From the NCBI RefSeq assembly GCF_002240415.1, contig NZ_CP020028.1, forward strand, positions 3,621,501 through 3,685,500: 64,000 nucleotides of DNA. Reading direction: 5' to 3'. This DNA comes from Paenibacillus kribbensis. GTDB lineage: Bacteria; Bacillota; Bacilli; Paenibacillales; Paenibacillaceae. A program made the translations under genes and the position numbers. The notes below the pieces were generated by a model, which made no database searches, was not told the DNA's origin, and was given only the letters and a program-made list of their open reading frames with translations. This document shows positions 51,284 through 60,994 of the stretch, one piece after another; within the stretch, counting starts at the first letter, position 1, and the number at the start of each line of letters is the position of its first letter.

Positions 51284-51802
51284 ATGGCACAAGAACGTAC
51301 AGGAGCTGCTACTTTTAAAGGCAATCCATTGACTCTCTTAGGTCCTGAATTGAAAATTGGAGATCAGGCACCTGATTTCAAATTGCAGAAAAACCTGTTG
51401 GAAGCAGCTACGCTTCAAGACTTTGCAGGCAAAGTCAAACTGATCAGTGTAGTTCCTTCTTTGGATACAGGCGTGTGTGACGCACAGACTCGACGTTTTA
51501 ACCAAGAAGCAGATTCCCTTGGAGATCAAGTCGTAGTATTGACTGTCAGCGTGGACCTTCCGTTTGCACAAGCTCGTTGGTGCGGAGCTGCGGGCATTGA
51601 CCGCGTTTTGACATTGTCCGACTACAAGGATCATTCCTTCGGTGAAGCTTATGGCGTGTTCATCAAGGAATTCCATTTGGATCATCGGGCTATTTTTGTT
51701 ATTGACCAAAATGACAAAATCGCTTATGTGGAATACTTGAGCGAAATGTCCGAGCACCCTGACTATGATCAAGCGATTGCAGCGGTGAAAAAACTCGTCT
51801 AA
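51284..51802 (+). CDS. tpx: Thiol peroxidase (Tpx), atypical 2-Cys peroxiredoxin
   Basis: This 172-residue peroxidase reduces hydrogen peroxide and organic peroxides with thioredoxin. The peroxidatic Cys65 is in [13 protein letters not shown] and the resolving Cys100 in [11 protein letters not shown]. The start [22 protein letters not shown] is the Tpx hallmark. ACCAAGGAGGCTATTACAT gives an excellent ribosome site. It is a single-gene unit with a clean terminator downstream. Confidence 0.96.
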   Translation: MAQERTGAATFKGNPLTLLGPELKIGDQAPDFKLQKNLLEAATLQDFAGKVKLISVVPSLDTGVCDAQTRRFNQEADSLGDQVVVLTVSVDLPFAQARWCGAAGIDRVLTLSDYKDHSFGEAYGVFIKEFHLDHRAIFVIDQNDKIAYVEYLSEMSEHPDYDQAIAAVKKLV

Positions 51803-51819
51803 ATCACGAACGAATATTA

Positions 51820-51852
51820 AAAAAGCGAGTGAAGGGTTGCCTTCCTCGCTTT
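51820..51852 (+). terminator. Terminator of tpx
   Basis: The stem AAAAAGCGAG/CTCGCTTTTT with inner AAGG/CCTT pairing ends in a T run, 18 bp after the stop codon. Confidence 0.85.
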
Positions 51853-51892
51853 TTTTGACATGGGTCTGTCTCACCACTGCTCACACGTACAA

Positions 51893-52285
51893 TTACTGCA
51901 CGACCTTATAAGCGGACAGCTTCTTGTCAATCATCGTGAACAGCTGCAAAATGATACGATAATTCGCACCTAAGTCCCCCAGCGATCCGCGTGACGCGGA
52001 ATAAATATCCACCGCACTCCGAACTGGCGAAACAGATAATATAGAAACAGTAATATCGACAGTTCTGCCGAACGCCGTTCGCTTCTCCAACGTAATCTCA
52101 CCTACGGATGCTACCTCATGGAGTACCTTATAGCCAGGAATCTTTTTTAAGATCGATGTCACTTCTTCCCAAGCCTTGTCTCTCGATAAGTTATAATAGC
52201 GTGTCTTCATTTGGGGGTCCTTGACCCGGTCGCTTGTACTTTCTTGGCTGCGCACAATCCCTACCAGAGTCCTCTTCAACGACAA
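51893..52285 (-). CDS. DUF1499 domain-containing protein
   Basis: This soluble protein has about 130 residues. The DUF1499 core is KTRYYNLSRDKAWEEVTSILKKIPG near residue 30 and AVDIYSASRGSLGDLGANYR near 95. The frame opens at 52456, but AAGGAGGAAATGTC fits TTG 52285 and the upstream extension would run through the terminator of the candidate 6S RNA. No signal peptide is present. The function of the family is unknown. It is convergent with tpx. Confidence 0.85.
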   Translation of the reverse strand: MSLKRTLVGIVRSQESTSDRVKDPQMKTRYYNLSRDKAWEEVTSILKKIPGYKVLHEVASVGEITLEKRTAFGRTVDITVSILSVSPVRSAVDIYSASRGSLGDLGANYRIILQLFTMIDKKLSAYKVVQ

Positions 52286-52447
52286 GACATTTCCTCCTTC
52301 ACGATAATCGTTGCCATCATGCGGCACACCGAACCTCTTTTGCTGCAAGCGCTTTATAAAATACGATAAACAACCAAAAGTAAGCCCGATCATACCTGTG
52401 GCATGCGACCTTAGTGCCTCATGTCTTAGTTTAACATTGTTGCATAC

Positions 52448-52695
52448 AAAAAACACCCTGTTTCTGCATAAAGCAGTACCAGAGTGTGTTCATTACGTTG
52501 CGGAATACCCGCTGATGCCGTTCGACCATAGCGTCTTCTGAACCTGCTTTAGCAGGTGGGTGATCGCAGAACAAACTTTTGAAGTCCCCTTGTCAGGAAT
52601 TGACAGGGCTTTTCAGCTATTCATCCGTATTGATCTCCCTAGACATTGTCATTGGTTCAAAACAACAAATGACCGTAACGCGCATCGCAGGATGT
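52448..52695 (-). ncRNA. ssrS: Candidate 6S RNA
   Basis: A stretch of about 250 bases without a gene has its own sigma-A promoter (52702-52730) and an intrinsic terminator at its end (hairpin 52452-52490 plus six T). Its predicted fold resembles 6S RNA. It has a closing stem (CGTTACGG with CCGCAACG), a large internal region and a long apical hairpin (CCCTGTCA-ATTCC-TGACAAGGG extended by AAG/CTT). It also has a small hairpin ACCTGC-TAAA-GCAGGT within TTCTGCGATCACCC on the 3' side, a feature of Firmicute 6S. 6S RNA binds sigma-A RNA polymerase in stationary phase. Identification rests on structure and partial sequence recall. Confidence 0.62.
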
Positions 52696-52701
52696 GACCT
52701 T

Positions 52702-52730
52702 ATTATAGCGCTTCTAACTCAGAAAGTAAA
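52702..52730 (-). promoter_or_regulatory. Promoter of candidate 6S RNA
   Basis: On the minus strand TTTACT, a 17-bp spacer, then TATAAT. Transcription would begin about 7 bases further on, near 52695. Confidence 0.65.
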
Positions 52731-52748
52731 TGCTAGGAGAAATCTGTT

Positions 52749-53516
52749 TTATTTTTGGAGGTTATCACTTTTCTTGTCCTCAACGCTTTCTTGCTCCTCA
52801 TCCTTCTGCTTCATCTTTTCCATCTGATCCTGCATTTTGAGAAATGTTCCGTAAAAATTAAAGAAAGCAAACCAGGCAACAACACTGCCGATAAAGAATA
52901 AGAAGAGCACAGGATATTTGACCCCGATAAATATAACAACAGCGCTGCCGAGCATAGTGGAAAATACACGAAATGGTCGAATCAGCGTCAGTAAAACCGC
53001 ATTTTTCATAATTTGTCCGATAGACATATGGTAATGAGCTACCATCGAAAAGAAGTTAAACATAGACACGAGTAAAATAATGATAAGAATAAGCATGATA
53101 ACGCCCACGATTTGCAGGTTGCTGAGTTGTGTCATATAAACGGTATAATCCACATACATGATAACAAACAGCAACGTGTAAAAGATGCCCCCGATCAGGC
53201 TCTGCTTATAGTTTTCCTTGTAGCCTTTAAAGAAAGTACGAAACACACCGGTATCTGTGTCACCCATCACCCATTTGCGAACAACGGTAAACATAGCCGA
53301 TGTGGCCGGGAATAAGGTAAGCGGTGCCAAAATAGCCATTGCCCAGTTCATTTGTAAAGATTCATTAGCCAAATTCTGATTCATGACAAGTAGTTTGAGT
53401 ATGAGGCAGAACATAAAAGGCGACGAACATAACACCCATAATAAATTGGTAGCTGCCAGTCGGGTAATCCATTCCGTCAAGCGGTAAATACCACCCATAG
53501 CTCCTTTAAACTCCAA
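52749..53516 (-). CDS. DUF624 (YesL-like) membrane protein
   Basis: This protein of about 255 residues has five to six membrane helices, of the YesL/DUF624 family. The N-terminus (MGGIYRLTEWITRLAATNLLWVL) and FPATSAMFTVVRKWVMGDTDTGVFRTFFKGYKENYKQS are the family signature. The C-terminal 30 residues are a charged coiled coil. The frame opens at 53552, but GGAGGGAGAG fits TTG 53516. YesL-type proteins often accompany sugar ABC systems; here no transporter is nearby. The function is unknown. Confidence 0.88.
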   Translation of the reverse strand: MEFKGAMGGIYRLTEWITRLAATNLLWVLCSSPFMFCLILKLLVMNQNLANESLQMNWAMAILAPLTLFPATSAMFTVVRKWVMGDTDTGVFRTFFKGYKENYKQSLIGGIFYTLLFVIMYVDYTVYMTQLSNLQIVGVIMLILIIILLVSMFNFFSMVAHYHMSIGQIMKNAVLLTLIRPFRVFSTMLGSAVVIFIGVKYPVLFLFFIGSVVAWFAFFNFYGTFLKMQDQMEKMKQKDEEQESVEDKKSDNLQK

Positions 53517-53704
53517 TGCTAGTCTCTCCCTCCGTGAGCCTTGACAGTCCAAGACTCATGTTGCTATGCCTGTAAATTCCGGCTGTTGACTATATCATAA
53601 CGTATTTCATCCCTAATGCGCCAGTGAATTCAACAGGTAGTTCGTCACAGCAGGTCCCTTTGCCAAGCAGGGGGTTATCGGGCCTCATCTGCCACTAAAA
53701 CAAA

Positions 53705-53737
53705 AAAAAGCCGAAGCTGGTATTCACTTCGGCTTTT
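53705..53737 (-). terminator. Terminator of DEAD-box helicase gene
   Basis: The stem AAAGCCGAAG/CTTCGGCTTT with an 8-base loop is followed on the minus strand by eight T or near-T bases, 15 bp after the helicase stop codon. Confidence 0.85.
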
Positions 53738-53751
53738 CAATATATTAATGC

Positions 53752-55332
53752 TTATTCGGAAGAGGAATCTTCACGTCTTGCAGGACGACGAGTTTCTCCA
53801 TTGCTGCTCGTGCGTGGTTTGCGATCTCCACTGTAGCGGCTTCCGGAATCACGGTTGTAGCCACCGCCTTCTTTGCCACGGTTGTAACCGCCATATCCGC
53901 CTTTACCGCCACTGCCGCCAGAACGGTTGGAATTATAGCCTCCATTGCTGCGACCGCTATAGTTGGATGGCTTGCGACCGCCAGAACGAATGTCCGGTTT
54001 ACGACGTTTTGCACGGATTGGATCTTCAGGAGTCAGCTCAATTGATGCTTCTCTCTTCTCACCAGTCATCAGCTTCAGAGCTGCGGAAAGAAGTTGTACA
54101 GAATCATATTGCTCCAGCATTTGAATCGCCAAACCTTTGTACTCGTTCAACTCACCTTTTTCTACAGCTTCCAAAAGGCGTTCTGCGATGATGCGTTGTT
54201 TGCCTTCCAGAGCCTCGGCCAGTGTTGGAAGCGGCTTGCGAGGAATACGGTGACGAGTTACACGTTCGATGAAATGTAAATGATCAATTTCACGAGGCGT
54301 TACGAAAGACCATGCTTCCCCTTCTTTACCTGCACGTCCAGTACGGCCAATACGGTGAACATAGCTTTCCGGATCTTGTGGAAGGTCAAAGTTCACAACG
54401 TGAGTTACGCCGGAAACGTCCAAACCACGAGCAGCCACGTCAGTCGCTACGAGTACGTCAATGCTTCCATCGCGGAATTTGCGCATAACAGCATCGCGCT
54501 GGTTTTGAGATAAGTCACCATGCAAGCCATCTGCAGAATATCCACGTTTTTGCAGAGCTTCAGCCAGCTCGTCTACCCGACGCTTGGTACGACCGAATAC
54601 GATGGCGAGTTCTGGGGATTCCATATCGATCAGACGGCTCAATGCTTCGAATTTTTGCCGCTCAGGAACTTCAATATAGGCCTGTTCAATCAGTGGAGCG
54701 CTAACTTGTTTAGGAATAACTGAAACATGCTCAGGGTCTTTGAGGAATTGCTCAGCCAGTCTTTTAATATTAGGAGGCATTGTAGCCGAGAAGAGCATCG
54801 TTTGGCGCTCGTCCGGAACTTGCTTCAAAATGGATTGGATATCTTCCATGAAGCCCATATCCAACATTTCATCCGCTTCATCCAAAACAACCGTGTTTAC
54901 GTCTTCCAGCTTGATAGTTTTGCGGTTAATATGATCGAGCAGGCGTCCTGGTGTACCAATAATAATTTGAGGTTTCTTTTTCAAAGCGCGAATCTGGCGC
55001 ACGATATCTTGACCGCCATAGATTGGCAACGTGCGGAGACCTTTAAAGCGGGACAGTTTTTCAATTTCTTCAGCCACCTGAATTGCAAGCTCGCGTGTTG
55101 GAGCCATAATCAGGGCTCTGATTTTTTCGTCGTTTCTGGCAATTTTGCTGATCAATGGAATACCAAAGGCTGCGGTTTTACCAGTACCTGTTTGGGCTTG
55201 GCCAATCATGTCTTTGCCTTGCAGTGCAATCGGAATGGATTTGGCCTGAATTGGTGTAGCTTCTTCAAAACCCAGCTCCGTAATCGCCTGAATTACTTTA
55301 GGTTCAAGATCAAATTCTGCAAATGTCGTCAA
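53752..55332 (-). CDS. cshA: DEAD-box RNA helicase (CshA type)
   Basis: This 526-residue ATP-dependent RNA helicase takes part in RNA decay and cold adaptation. The Q motif is at [26 protein letters not shown]. Walker A is AQTGTGKT, and APTRELA, the DEAD box in [14 protein letters not shown], and SAT in LFSATMPP follow. [11 protein letters not shown] and [10 protein letters not shown] complete domain 2. The C-terminal 90 residues are Gly/Arg/Ser/Asn/Tyr-rich and disordered, typical of CshA and helpful for RNA binding. TTG 55332 is the start, with AAGGAG upstream. The 325-bp leader may carry temperature-responsive structure. Confidence 0.95.
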   Translation of the reverse strand: MTTFAEFDLEPKVIQAITELGFEEATPIQAKSIPIALQGKDMIGQAQTGTGKTAAFGIPLISKIARNDEKIRALIMAPTRELAIQVAEEIEKLSRFKGLRTLPIYGGQDIVRQIRALKKKPQIIIGTPGRLLDHINRKTIKLEDVNTVVLDEADEMLDMGFMEDIQSILKQVPDERQTMLFSATMPPNIKRLAEQFLKDPEHVSVIPKQVSAPLIEQAYIEVPERQKFEALSRLIDMESPELAIVFGRTKRRVDELAEALQKRGYSADGLHGDLSQNQRDAVMRKFRDGSIDVLVATDVAARGLDVSGVTHVVNFDLPQDPESYVHRIGRTGRAGKEGEAWSFVTPREIDHLHFIERVTRHRIPRKPLPTLAEALEGKQRIIAERLLEAVEKGELNEYKGLAIQMLEQYDSVQLLSAALKLMTGEKREASIELTPEDPIRAKRRKPDIRSGGRKPSNYSGRSNGGYNSNRSGGSGGKGGYGGYNRGKEGGGYNRDSGSRYSGDRKPRTSSNGETRRPARREDSSSE

Positions 55333-55657
55333 ATTTATTCATACTCCTTCATAATGGTGGATGTGGTGGACAATCCACAATGTTGTCTGTATTCTTAAGT
55401 AGCGATATTATTGTATAAGTTTTCCCCAATACAGTAACAGTTTATTTTGGCTTAAAACTGCAACTTTCTGTAATGACTCAGGGAACCCTATCCGATACAT
55501 CTTAAACGAATTTACCCTTTTTAAAACAGTTTAAATTTTAAGTGTTTCTCTGGACATAGGTCCCTACTCAAGAATATCCACATCGCATTATAGCACAGAA
55601 CAATTCATGAATACCAGCAAGTTGCTTCCCGCATAATTTAAATGAGGTGAAAAAAAG
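55333..55657. other. Divergent control region, cshA leader and yitT-type upstream
   Basis: No gene is visible. On the minus strand a possible promoter (TTACTG, 16 bp, TACAAT, about 55400-55430) precedes a leader of about 70-90 bases for the helicase. Toward the YitT gene there is only AT-rich sequence. Confidence 0.4.
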
Positions 55658-56479
55658 TTGTTAAAAATAGTGTTAAACTGCTTCACAGTCATTCTTGGAG
55701 CCGCTGCCATAGCATGCGGTTTTAATCTGTTTCTCGTGCCCCATCACCTGCTGAGCGGGGGAGTAGCCGGGCTTTCCATGTTAATCGGCTATTTCACAAA
55801 ATTCAATATCAGCACCATGTATTTTGTCATCAATATCCCGATGCTTATTGCAGGCTGGTTTATTTTGGGCAAGCGATTTATTAGCCTGAGCATCTTATCC
55901 GTTGTTGTTACAACATGGATCTTAGCCTGGGTTCCGGTGCAATCTGTCGTATCGGATACACTGCTGGCCTCCGTCTTTGGCGGGGTACTGATCGGCGTTG
56001 GAGCAGGGGTTTCCTTCCGGGTGGGAGGGTCTACTGGCGGTTTTGACATTATCGGCTCCATTGTTACCCGTTATCGTGACTTCCCCGTAGGAACTGTACT
56101 TGTCGGTTTGAATGGGCTGATCATTCTCGCGGCAGGATTTTTGAACGGAGATTGGAATATTGCGCTGGCGTCAATGCTGTCCATTTTCGTGACAGGGAAA
56201 GTCCTGGATCAAATTTATGTAAGCCATACGAAAATCACCGTCTACATCATTACAGGACACACCGAAAAACTGTTGAGCCGGATGTTGACCACGCCACGCG
56301 GTGTCAGCAAAATCAAAATTGAAGGTGCATTTTCACATACGGAAAAGGATATGCTAATGACTGTTACAACACGTTATGAGTTGGTCGAATTAAAGCGTAT
56401 CATTAAGGAAGTGGACCCGTCTGCTTTCGTTAATATTGTGGAAACCGTTGGAGTCATGGGATCCTTCCGCCGAAGATAA
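55658..56479 (+). CDS. YitT family membrane protein (DUF161/DUF2179)
   Basis: This 273-residue protein has five to six membrane helices (DUF161, to about residue 190) followed by a soluble DUF2179 domain (KITVYIITGHTEKLLSRMLTT, then TEKDMLMTVTTRYE). The segment GGSTGGFDIIG is the conserved core. The family is often in the form of paralogues and its role is unknown; a transporter-like activity is suspected. The TTG start at 55658 has GAGGTGA upstream. It is a single-gene unit. Confidence 0.9.
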   Translation: MLKIVLNCFTVILGAAAIACGFNLFLVPHHLLSGGVAGLSMLIGYFTKFNISTMYFVINIPMLIAGWFILGKRFISLSILSVVVTTWILAWVPVQSVVSDTLLASVFGGVLIGVGAGVSFRVGGSTGGFDIIGSIVTRYRDFPVGTVLVGLNGLIILAAGFLNGDWNIALASMLSIFVTGKVLDQIYVSHTKITVYIITGHTEKLLSRMLTTPRGVSKIKIEGAFSHTEKDMLMTVTTRYELVELKRIIKEVDPSAFVNIVETVGVMGSFRRR

Positions 56480-56645
56480 GCATGTACCTGAGTGTCAAAA
56501 TTCAGTTCTTGTGGTACACTATACGTGCGCTGTTCCCATCATATTTAAAAGACCGCTTTACCTGCTATTTCACAGGCACTTTGCTTTTCCGATTCGTAAT
56601 GAATGATTCTTTTGGAATGATTCCGAACAGGAAAGGGTGATTATT

Positions 56646-56840
56646 GTGGAAATGGAAACGGTAAAACTGTCCGACATCGTCTTAAGATGGTATCCTGAAA
56701 TGCTCCCTTCTCTCAAAAAGAATGAGCTGAACTCGATGATTGTCCTTCGGGACGGGATGTCCATTCTCAAGCCAACGGATGCGCTAGAAATTATTCAGTA
56801 CAGTATTTGTGAGCACCAGAACGATAATTATCTTCAATAA
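56646..56840 (+). CDS. Small conserved hypothetical protein
   Basis: This protein has about 64 residues (MEMETVKLSDIVLRWYPEMLPSL...), ending YSICEHQNDNYLQ. It is acidic and soluble, with no recognisable motif. The frame opens at GTG 56637; GTG 56646 with AGGAAAGGG upstream is preferred. It is followed by a strong terminator. The function is unknown. Confidence 0.6.
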   Translation: MEMETVKLSDIVLRWYPEMLPSLKKNELNSMIVLRDGMSILKPTDALEIIQYSICEHQNDNYLQ

Positions 56841-56854
56841 ATCGCTTCACTCAG

Positions 56855-56897
56855 TGCCGCTTCTTCCGGTTGTGCCTACAGCCGCGAAGAAGCGGCA
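56855..56897 (+). terminator. Terminator after small hypothetical gene
   Basis: A perfect 12-bp stem (TGCCGCTTCTTC/GAAGAAGCGGCA) is followed by TTATTTAT. Confidence 0.75.
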
Positions 56898-57060
56898 TTA
56901 TTTATGCAATGATATGGATTCATCGATCGATCGTTGGGTTAATCATGCAAGACTGTGCCTGATGGCCTTCACCAGTTTTGGTTACAAAGATGTTGTTTTT
57001 TGGATACCTGAATTTACGTATAATCAGGTAAGCAACAGACATAAGGGAGAGAACTGGGGA

Positions 57061-58239
57061 ATGAATATGATTTGGGCAATGATGTTAATCGCCTTGGGGA
57101 TGAGTGGAAATGGAGAACAGACAGCCAATATACCAAGTTTAAAAGATGCGGTAGCAACAACGCTCGGCAGCGCCATGATTCAGGCCCAGCACAGTAGCAT
57201 GAAGGTAGATGCATCCAATCCTCCGGTTAAATTAGACCCGCAGCCGACCACGCCAGCTATCAAAGGCATTTATGTAACGGCTTATAGCGCAGGCGGGTCG
57301 CGCATGAATCAACTGCTGGATTTGATCGATAAAACAGAGCTCAATGCTATGGTCATTGACATTAAAGATGATGCAGGTTACATAACTTATCCAACGACCA
57401 GCCCCGAACTGCTGAAATTGGGCAAGCCCCAAAAATTTATTCGCGATATTTCCGGTTTGATGGATCGTTTGAAAAAGCATAAAGTTTATCCAATCGCCCG
57501 GATCGTCGTATTTAAAGATACCGTGCTGGCTAACAAAAATCCCGAAATATCGTTCCGCAATCCTGATGGGTCGGTCTGGAAAAACGGCAAGGGAGACGGG
57601 TTCGTCAATCCTTATAACAAAGAGGTATGGGATTATAATATCGCCATTGCCAAGGAAGCAGCCCAGTTCGGTTTTAAGGAGATTCAGTTTGACTATGTAC
57701 GTTTTCCCGAAGGCTTTGAGAAAAGATCAGATAAGCTAAAATACACCAAGTCGGAGCAATCACGCTCGAATGCTGTAGCCGAGTTCGTACAATATGCTCG
57801 CAAACAGCTTGCTCCCATGGGGGTGCGGGTGTCTGTAGATATTTTCGGATATGCCGCTTCTGTTCCTGCTGCCGAGGGAATCGGACAGGATTTTACTAAA
57901 ATCTCTGAGAACGTGGACGTCATTTCGCCGATGGTCTATCCAAGCCATTACACAACAGGTTGGTTTGGTGTACAAGACCCTGATAAAAATCCTTATCAGA
58001 CGATAAAAGGCTCCATGGTCGATACACATAAAAAGCTGGATCCAACAGGCAAGCTGAAGCCGATTATTCGTCCGTGGATTCAGGATTTTACCGCCAGCTG
58101 GTTGGGCAGTGGCCATTATGCCAAGTATGGGAAAATCCAGGTCGAGGATCAAATTCGAGCGCTTAAGGATATGAAGGTGGATGAATATTTGCTCTGGAAT
58201 GCAACAAACCGCTATACGAGCGGAGTAACGTACAAGTAA
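57061..58239 (+). CDS. Putative glycoside hydrolase, DUF4015 family
   Basis: This TIM-barrel protein has about 392 residues. The family core is present: GIYVTAYSAGG, AMVIDIKDDAGYITYPT, KVYPIARIVVFKDTVLA, FKEIQFDYVRFPEG and VRVSVDIFGYA with VISPMVYPSHY. A hydrophobic start (MIWAMMLIALGM) suggests an anchored or exported protein. The frame runs back to 56809 without a ribosome site; AAGGGAGAG before ATG 57061 fits. Members are predicted polysaccharide hydrolases, perhaps acting on cell-surface glycans, but no activity is established here. Confidence 0.88.
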   Translation: MNMIWAMMLIALGMSGNGEQTANIPSLKDAVATTLGSAMIQAQHSSMKVDASNPPVKLDPQPTTPAIKGIYVTAYSAGGSRMNQLLDLIDKTELNAMVIDIKDDAGYITYPTTSPELLKLGKPQKFIRDISGLMDRLKKHKVYPIARIVVFKDTVLANKNPEISFRNPDGSVWKNGKGDGFVNPYNKEVWDYNIAIAKEAAQFGFKEIQFDYVRFPEGFEKRSDKLKYTKSEQSRSNAVAEFVQYARKQLAPMGVRVSVDIFGYAASVPAAEGIGQDFTKISENVDVISPMVYPSHYTTGWFGVQDPDKNPYQTIKGSMVDTHKKLDPTGKLKPIIRPWIQDFTASWLGSGHYAKYGKIQVEDQIRALKDMKVDEYLLWNATNRYTSGVTYK

Positions 58240-58277
58240 CGTCATAGTAACGATTATTTAGTAAATGAGGAAATAAA

Positions 58278-59648
58278 ATGCAATCAACAATTACAATGAG
58301 TCAGAAATGGAAACAGCTACTTTACATTTTGCTACCCATCCTGATTACCCAACTCGCATTATCCGCGATGACTTTTTTCGATACCAATATGTCCGGGCAC
58401 TTTTCTCCTGCCGACCTGGCTGGTGTAGCTATCGGAGTAAGTCTGTGGATTCCCGTACAAACAGGCCTCAATGGCATACTGATGGCGATCACGCCGATTG
58501 TGTCCCAACTGGTCGGGGCACAGCGCAAAGATAAAGTTTCCTACTATGTCATTCAAGCGCTTTGGCTCTCTCTTGCCTTGTCCATGATCGTTCTGATTGC
58601 AGGCATTTTTCTCGTCAATCCTATTTTGAACGGCATGAAATTGGAACCAAGGGTTCATAACGTTGCACTTTACTATCTTTGTGCGATGGCATTTGGGGTT
58701 ATTCCATTATTCGCCTACACTGTGCTCCGAAGCTTTATGGATGCCTTGGGACAAACACGATTTACAATGGCAATCACGCTGATGTCACTCCCCATCAATA
58801 TTCTGTTAAACTATTTGCTTATTTACGGAAACTGGGGTTTTCCACGTCTGGGTGGTGTGGGATCTGGGGTTGCAACCGCCGCCACCTATTGGATCATTAT
58901 GCTGGTCGCTGGCATTACTGCGCATCGAGGTAAGAATTTTGCCGAATACCGAATTTTCCGCAAAATATACGGAATTGCTGCCAGCGCCTGGAAAGAGCTT
59001 ATTCATATTGGAGTACCGATTGGATTTGCGATATTTTTTGAAACTGCCATTTTCTCTGCCGTTACTCTCTTGATGAGCAATTATAATACATCCACCATCG
59101 CGGCTCATCAGGCCGCCATGAACTTTGCAAGCACGCTGTATATGCTTCCACTTAGCATTTGTATGGCACTTACGATTCTGGTTGGTTATGAAACAGGGGC
59201 TAATCGTCCGCGGGATGCTAGAACCTATAGTATACTGGGCATCAGCACCGCAGTGGTTCTGTCACTGATTACAGCTATTGTGCTGCTCATATGGGGTGAA
59301 CAGGTGGCCAGGCTGTATTCCACCGATCCGCAAGTTATTCAGTTGACTCAGCATTTTCTAATCTATGCGATTTTCTTTCAAATCTCAGATGCGATCGCTA
59401 CACCTACTCAAGGAGCACTACGCGGGTATAAAGATGTCAATCCGGCCTTTCTGCTCACATTCCTGTCCTATTGGGTCATTGGGCTTCCCGTGGGGTATAT
59501 GCTCGCACGTTGGACATCCTGGGGTCCCTATGGCTACTGGATCGGTTTGATTACAGGTTTGGCAGTAGGCGCTGTATTGCTGCTCTGGCGTCTGATGCTG
59601 GTACAACGTCGTTTTACCGCAAAAAAACAACACGCAGAGGCTGTCTAG
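58278..59648 (+). CDS. MATE family efflux transporter
   Basis: This 456-residue exporter of the multidrug-and-toxin-extrusion family has 12 helices. The N-lobe holds QLALSAMTFFDTNMSGHFSPADLAGVA and the C-lobe AAHQAAMNFASTLYMLPLSICMALTILVG, the usual paired repeats. Drug/proton or drug/sodium antiport is expected; the substrate is unknown. TGAGGAAATAAA precedes ATG 58278. The last 4 bp overlap the convergent DUF3906 gene. Confidence 0.93.
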   Translation: MQSTITMSQKWKQLLYILLPILITQLALSAMTFFDTNMSGHFSPADLAGVAIGVSLWIPVQTGLNGILMAITPIVSQLVGAQRKDKVSYYVIQALWLSLALSMIVLIAGIFLVNPILNGMKLEPRVHNVALYYLCAMAFGVIPLFAYTVLRSFMDALGQTRFTMAITLMSLPINILLNYLLIYGNWGFPRLGGVGSGVATAATYWIIMLVAGITAHRGKNFAEYRIFRKIYGIAASAWKELIHIGVPIGFAIFFETAIFSAVTLLMSNYNTSTIAAHQAAMNFASTLYMLPLSICMALTILVGYETGANRPRDARTYSILGISTAVVLSLITAIVLLIWGEQVARLYSTDPQVIQLTQHFLIYAIFFQISDAIATPTQGALRGYKDVNPAFLLTFLSYWVIGLPVGYMLARWTSWGPYGYWIGLITGLAVGAVLLLWRLMLVQRRFTAKKQHAEAV

Positions 59649-59854
59649 CCTTTGCGTGTCTCGATAACATATGCTGTGCCTGGAGTTATTCTTTTCTTCT
59701 CCACAATAGCCACCTCATTCAGCTTGGGGGGATACAGAAAGTGTCTCTCCACATGCTGATCAATCTCCTTAAATGCCTGTTCTTCATTTTCAGCCGCGAG
59801 AATGACTGTCAAAGCACCTTCTGAGCTATCCACTTCGATTTTGAACAAATACAT
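59645..59854 (-). CDS. DUF3906 family protein
   Basis: This small soluble protein has 69 residues and the DUF3906 pattern (MYLFKIEVDSSEGALTVILAAENEEQAFKE, then ERHFLYPPKLNEVAIVEKK). It is a compact alpha/beta fold of unknown role, restricted to Bacillales. AGGAGG lies 9 bases before the ATG. Confidence 0.88.
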   Translation of the reverse strand: MYLFKIEVDSSEGALTVILAAENEEQAFKEIDQHVERHFLYPPKLNEVAIVEKKRITPGTAYVIETRKG

Positions 59855-59908
59855 GCGTTACAGCCTCCTCACAGGTTTTAAAGTTCAGGATTTTGCAAAA
59901 TCCTCAGT

Positions 59909-59944
59909 TAAAAAAATAGCGGATGACTCACTCGGGTCATCCGC
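59909..59944 (-). terminator. Terminator of pfkA
   Basis: A stem of 9 bp (GCGGATGAC/GTCATCCGC) is followed on the minus strand by an A/T stretch including seven T. A separate 18-bp palindrome (AGGATTTTGCAAAATCCT, 59887-59904) lies just beyond. Confidence 0.75.
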
Positions 59945-59999
59945 ATGATTTTACGTTTCTTCAGAGATTAGTGCCGATCTGCTATAAGTAAAAGCTCCA

Positions 60000-60971
60000 T
60001 TATTGGGACAAACGCAATGCCAGCTCGTAGAGTTCCATATTGAATTCTTTTTTCGTGCTTACTACCTTGCCAATATCTGTAGCTACCAGTTTACCATCAA
60101 TCATTCCGCAAGCCTTGTCAGATACGCCTTCGATCAATTGGCGAACAGCAAAGTCACCCAAACGGCTGGCCAGATTACGGTCAAACGCAGTTGGCGTGCC
60201 CCCACGCTGGATATGCCCAAGCACCGTAACACGCGGCTCATACGCCGGACAGTTTTCCTGAATTACTTTTGCTACATCTTCGCCTTTGCCTACACCCTCA
60301 GCAACGATAACGATACTGTGGCGTTTGCCATGCTTGAAGTTTTGTGTCATCCGATCAGCTACTTCTTGCAGGTTAAACTCTACCTCAGGCACCAAAATAG
60401 TTTCCGCGCCGGAAGCCAGCCCTGCATGCAAAGCAATATCTCCGCAATGACGTCCCATAACTTCCACAATGGAAGAACGTTCGTGGGATGACATCGTATC
60501 ACGCAGCTTATTGATCGCGTCCACTACGATACTAACCGCCGTATCAAAACCAATCGTGTAGTCCGTGAAGGAAATGTCATTGTCAATCGTACCCGGAAGA
60601 CACATGGTTTTAATTCCTTGCTTGGTCAGTTTGTTTGCACCTTGGTAGGAACCGTCGCCACCGATCACGACTACGCCATCAATTCCACGGTCACGCAAAA
60701 TTTGCGCGCCTTTCTTTTGTCCTTCCTCAGTCGTAAACTCAAGGCAGCGTGCAGATTGGAGTACCGTACCCCCACGTTGGATAATATCTCCGACGCTTCT
60801 CAGATCCATCGGGAAAATATCATCGTTCAAAAGGCCTTGGTAGCCGCGTTGAATCCCGAACACTTCCAGTCCAAAATACAAACCGCTGCGCACAACGGCG
60901 CGAACTGCTGCGTTCATCCCTTGTGAATCTCCACCACTTGTTAATACTGCAATTTTCTTAACTGCTGTCAT
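60000..60971 (-). CDS. pfkA: ATP-dependent 6-phosphofructokinase
   Basis: This 323-residue glycolytic kinase turns fructose-6-phosphate into the 1,6-bisphosphate. KKIAVLTSGGDSQGMNAAVRA is the ATP loop. GGDGSYQGA, the catalytic TIDNDISFTDYTIGFDTA and VEVMGRHCGDIALHAGLASGAE match allosteric PfkA; HIQRGG binds the effector/substrate. The frame opens at 61016, but GAGGAGG fits ATG 60971. It is 23 bp downstream of the YtpB-type gene on the same strand. Usually pfkA pairs with pyk; pyk is not seen here. Confidence 0.96.
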   Translation of the reverse strand: MTAVKKIAVLTSGGDSQGMNAAVRAVVRSGLYFGLEVFGIQRGYQGLLNDDIFPMDLRSVGDIIQRGGTVLQSARCLEFTTEEGQKKGAQILRDRGIDGVVVIGGDGSYQGANKLTKQGIKTMCLPGTIDNDISFTDYTIGFDTAVSIVVDAINKLRDTMSSHERSSIVEVMGRHCGDIALHAGLASGAETILVPEVEFNLQEVADRMTQNFKHGKRHSIVIVAEGVGKGEDVAKVIQENCPAYEPRVTVLGHIQRGGTPTAFDRNLASRLGDFAVRQLIEGVSDKACGMIDGKLVATDIGKVVSTKKEFNMELYELALRLSQ

Positions 60972-60994
60972 GAATGATGACCTCCTCAAAATAA

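Noticed and set aside
54727..55398. 223-codon + frame opposite the DEAD-box helicase
   Set aside because: Antisense shadow; the helicase frame has all motifs and this one has none.
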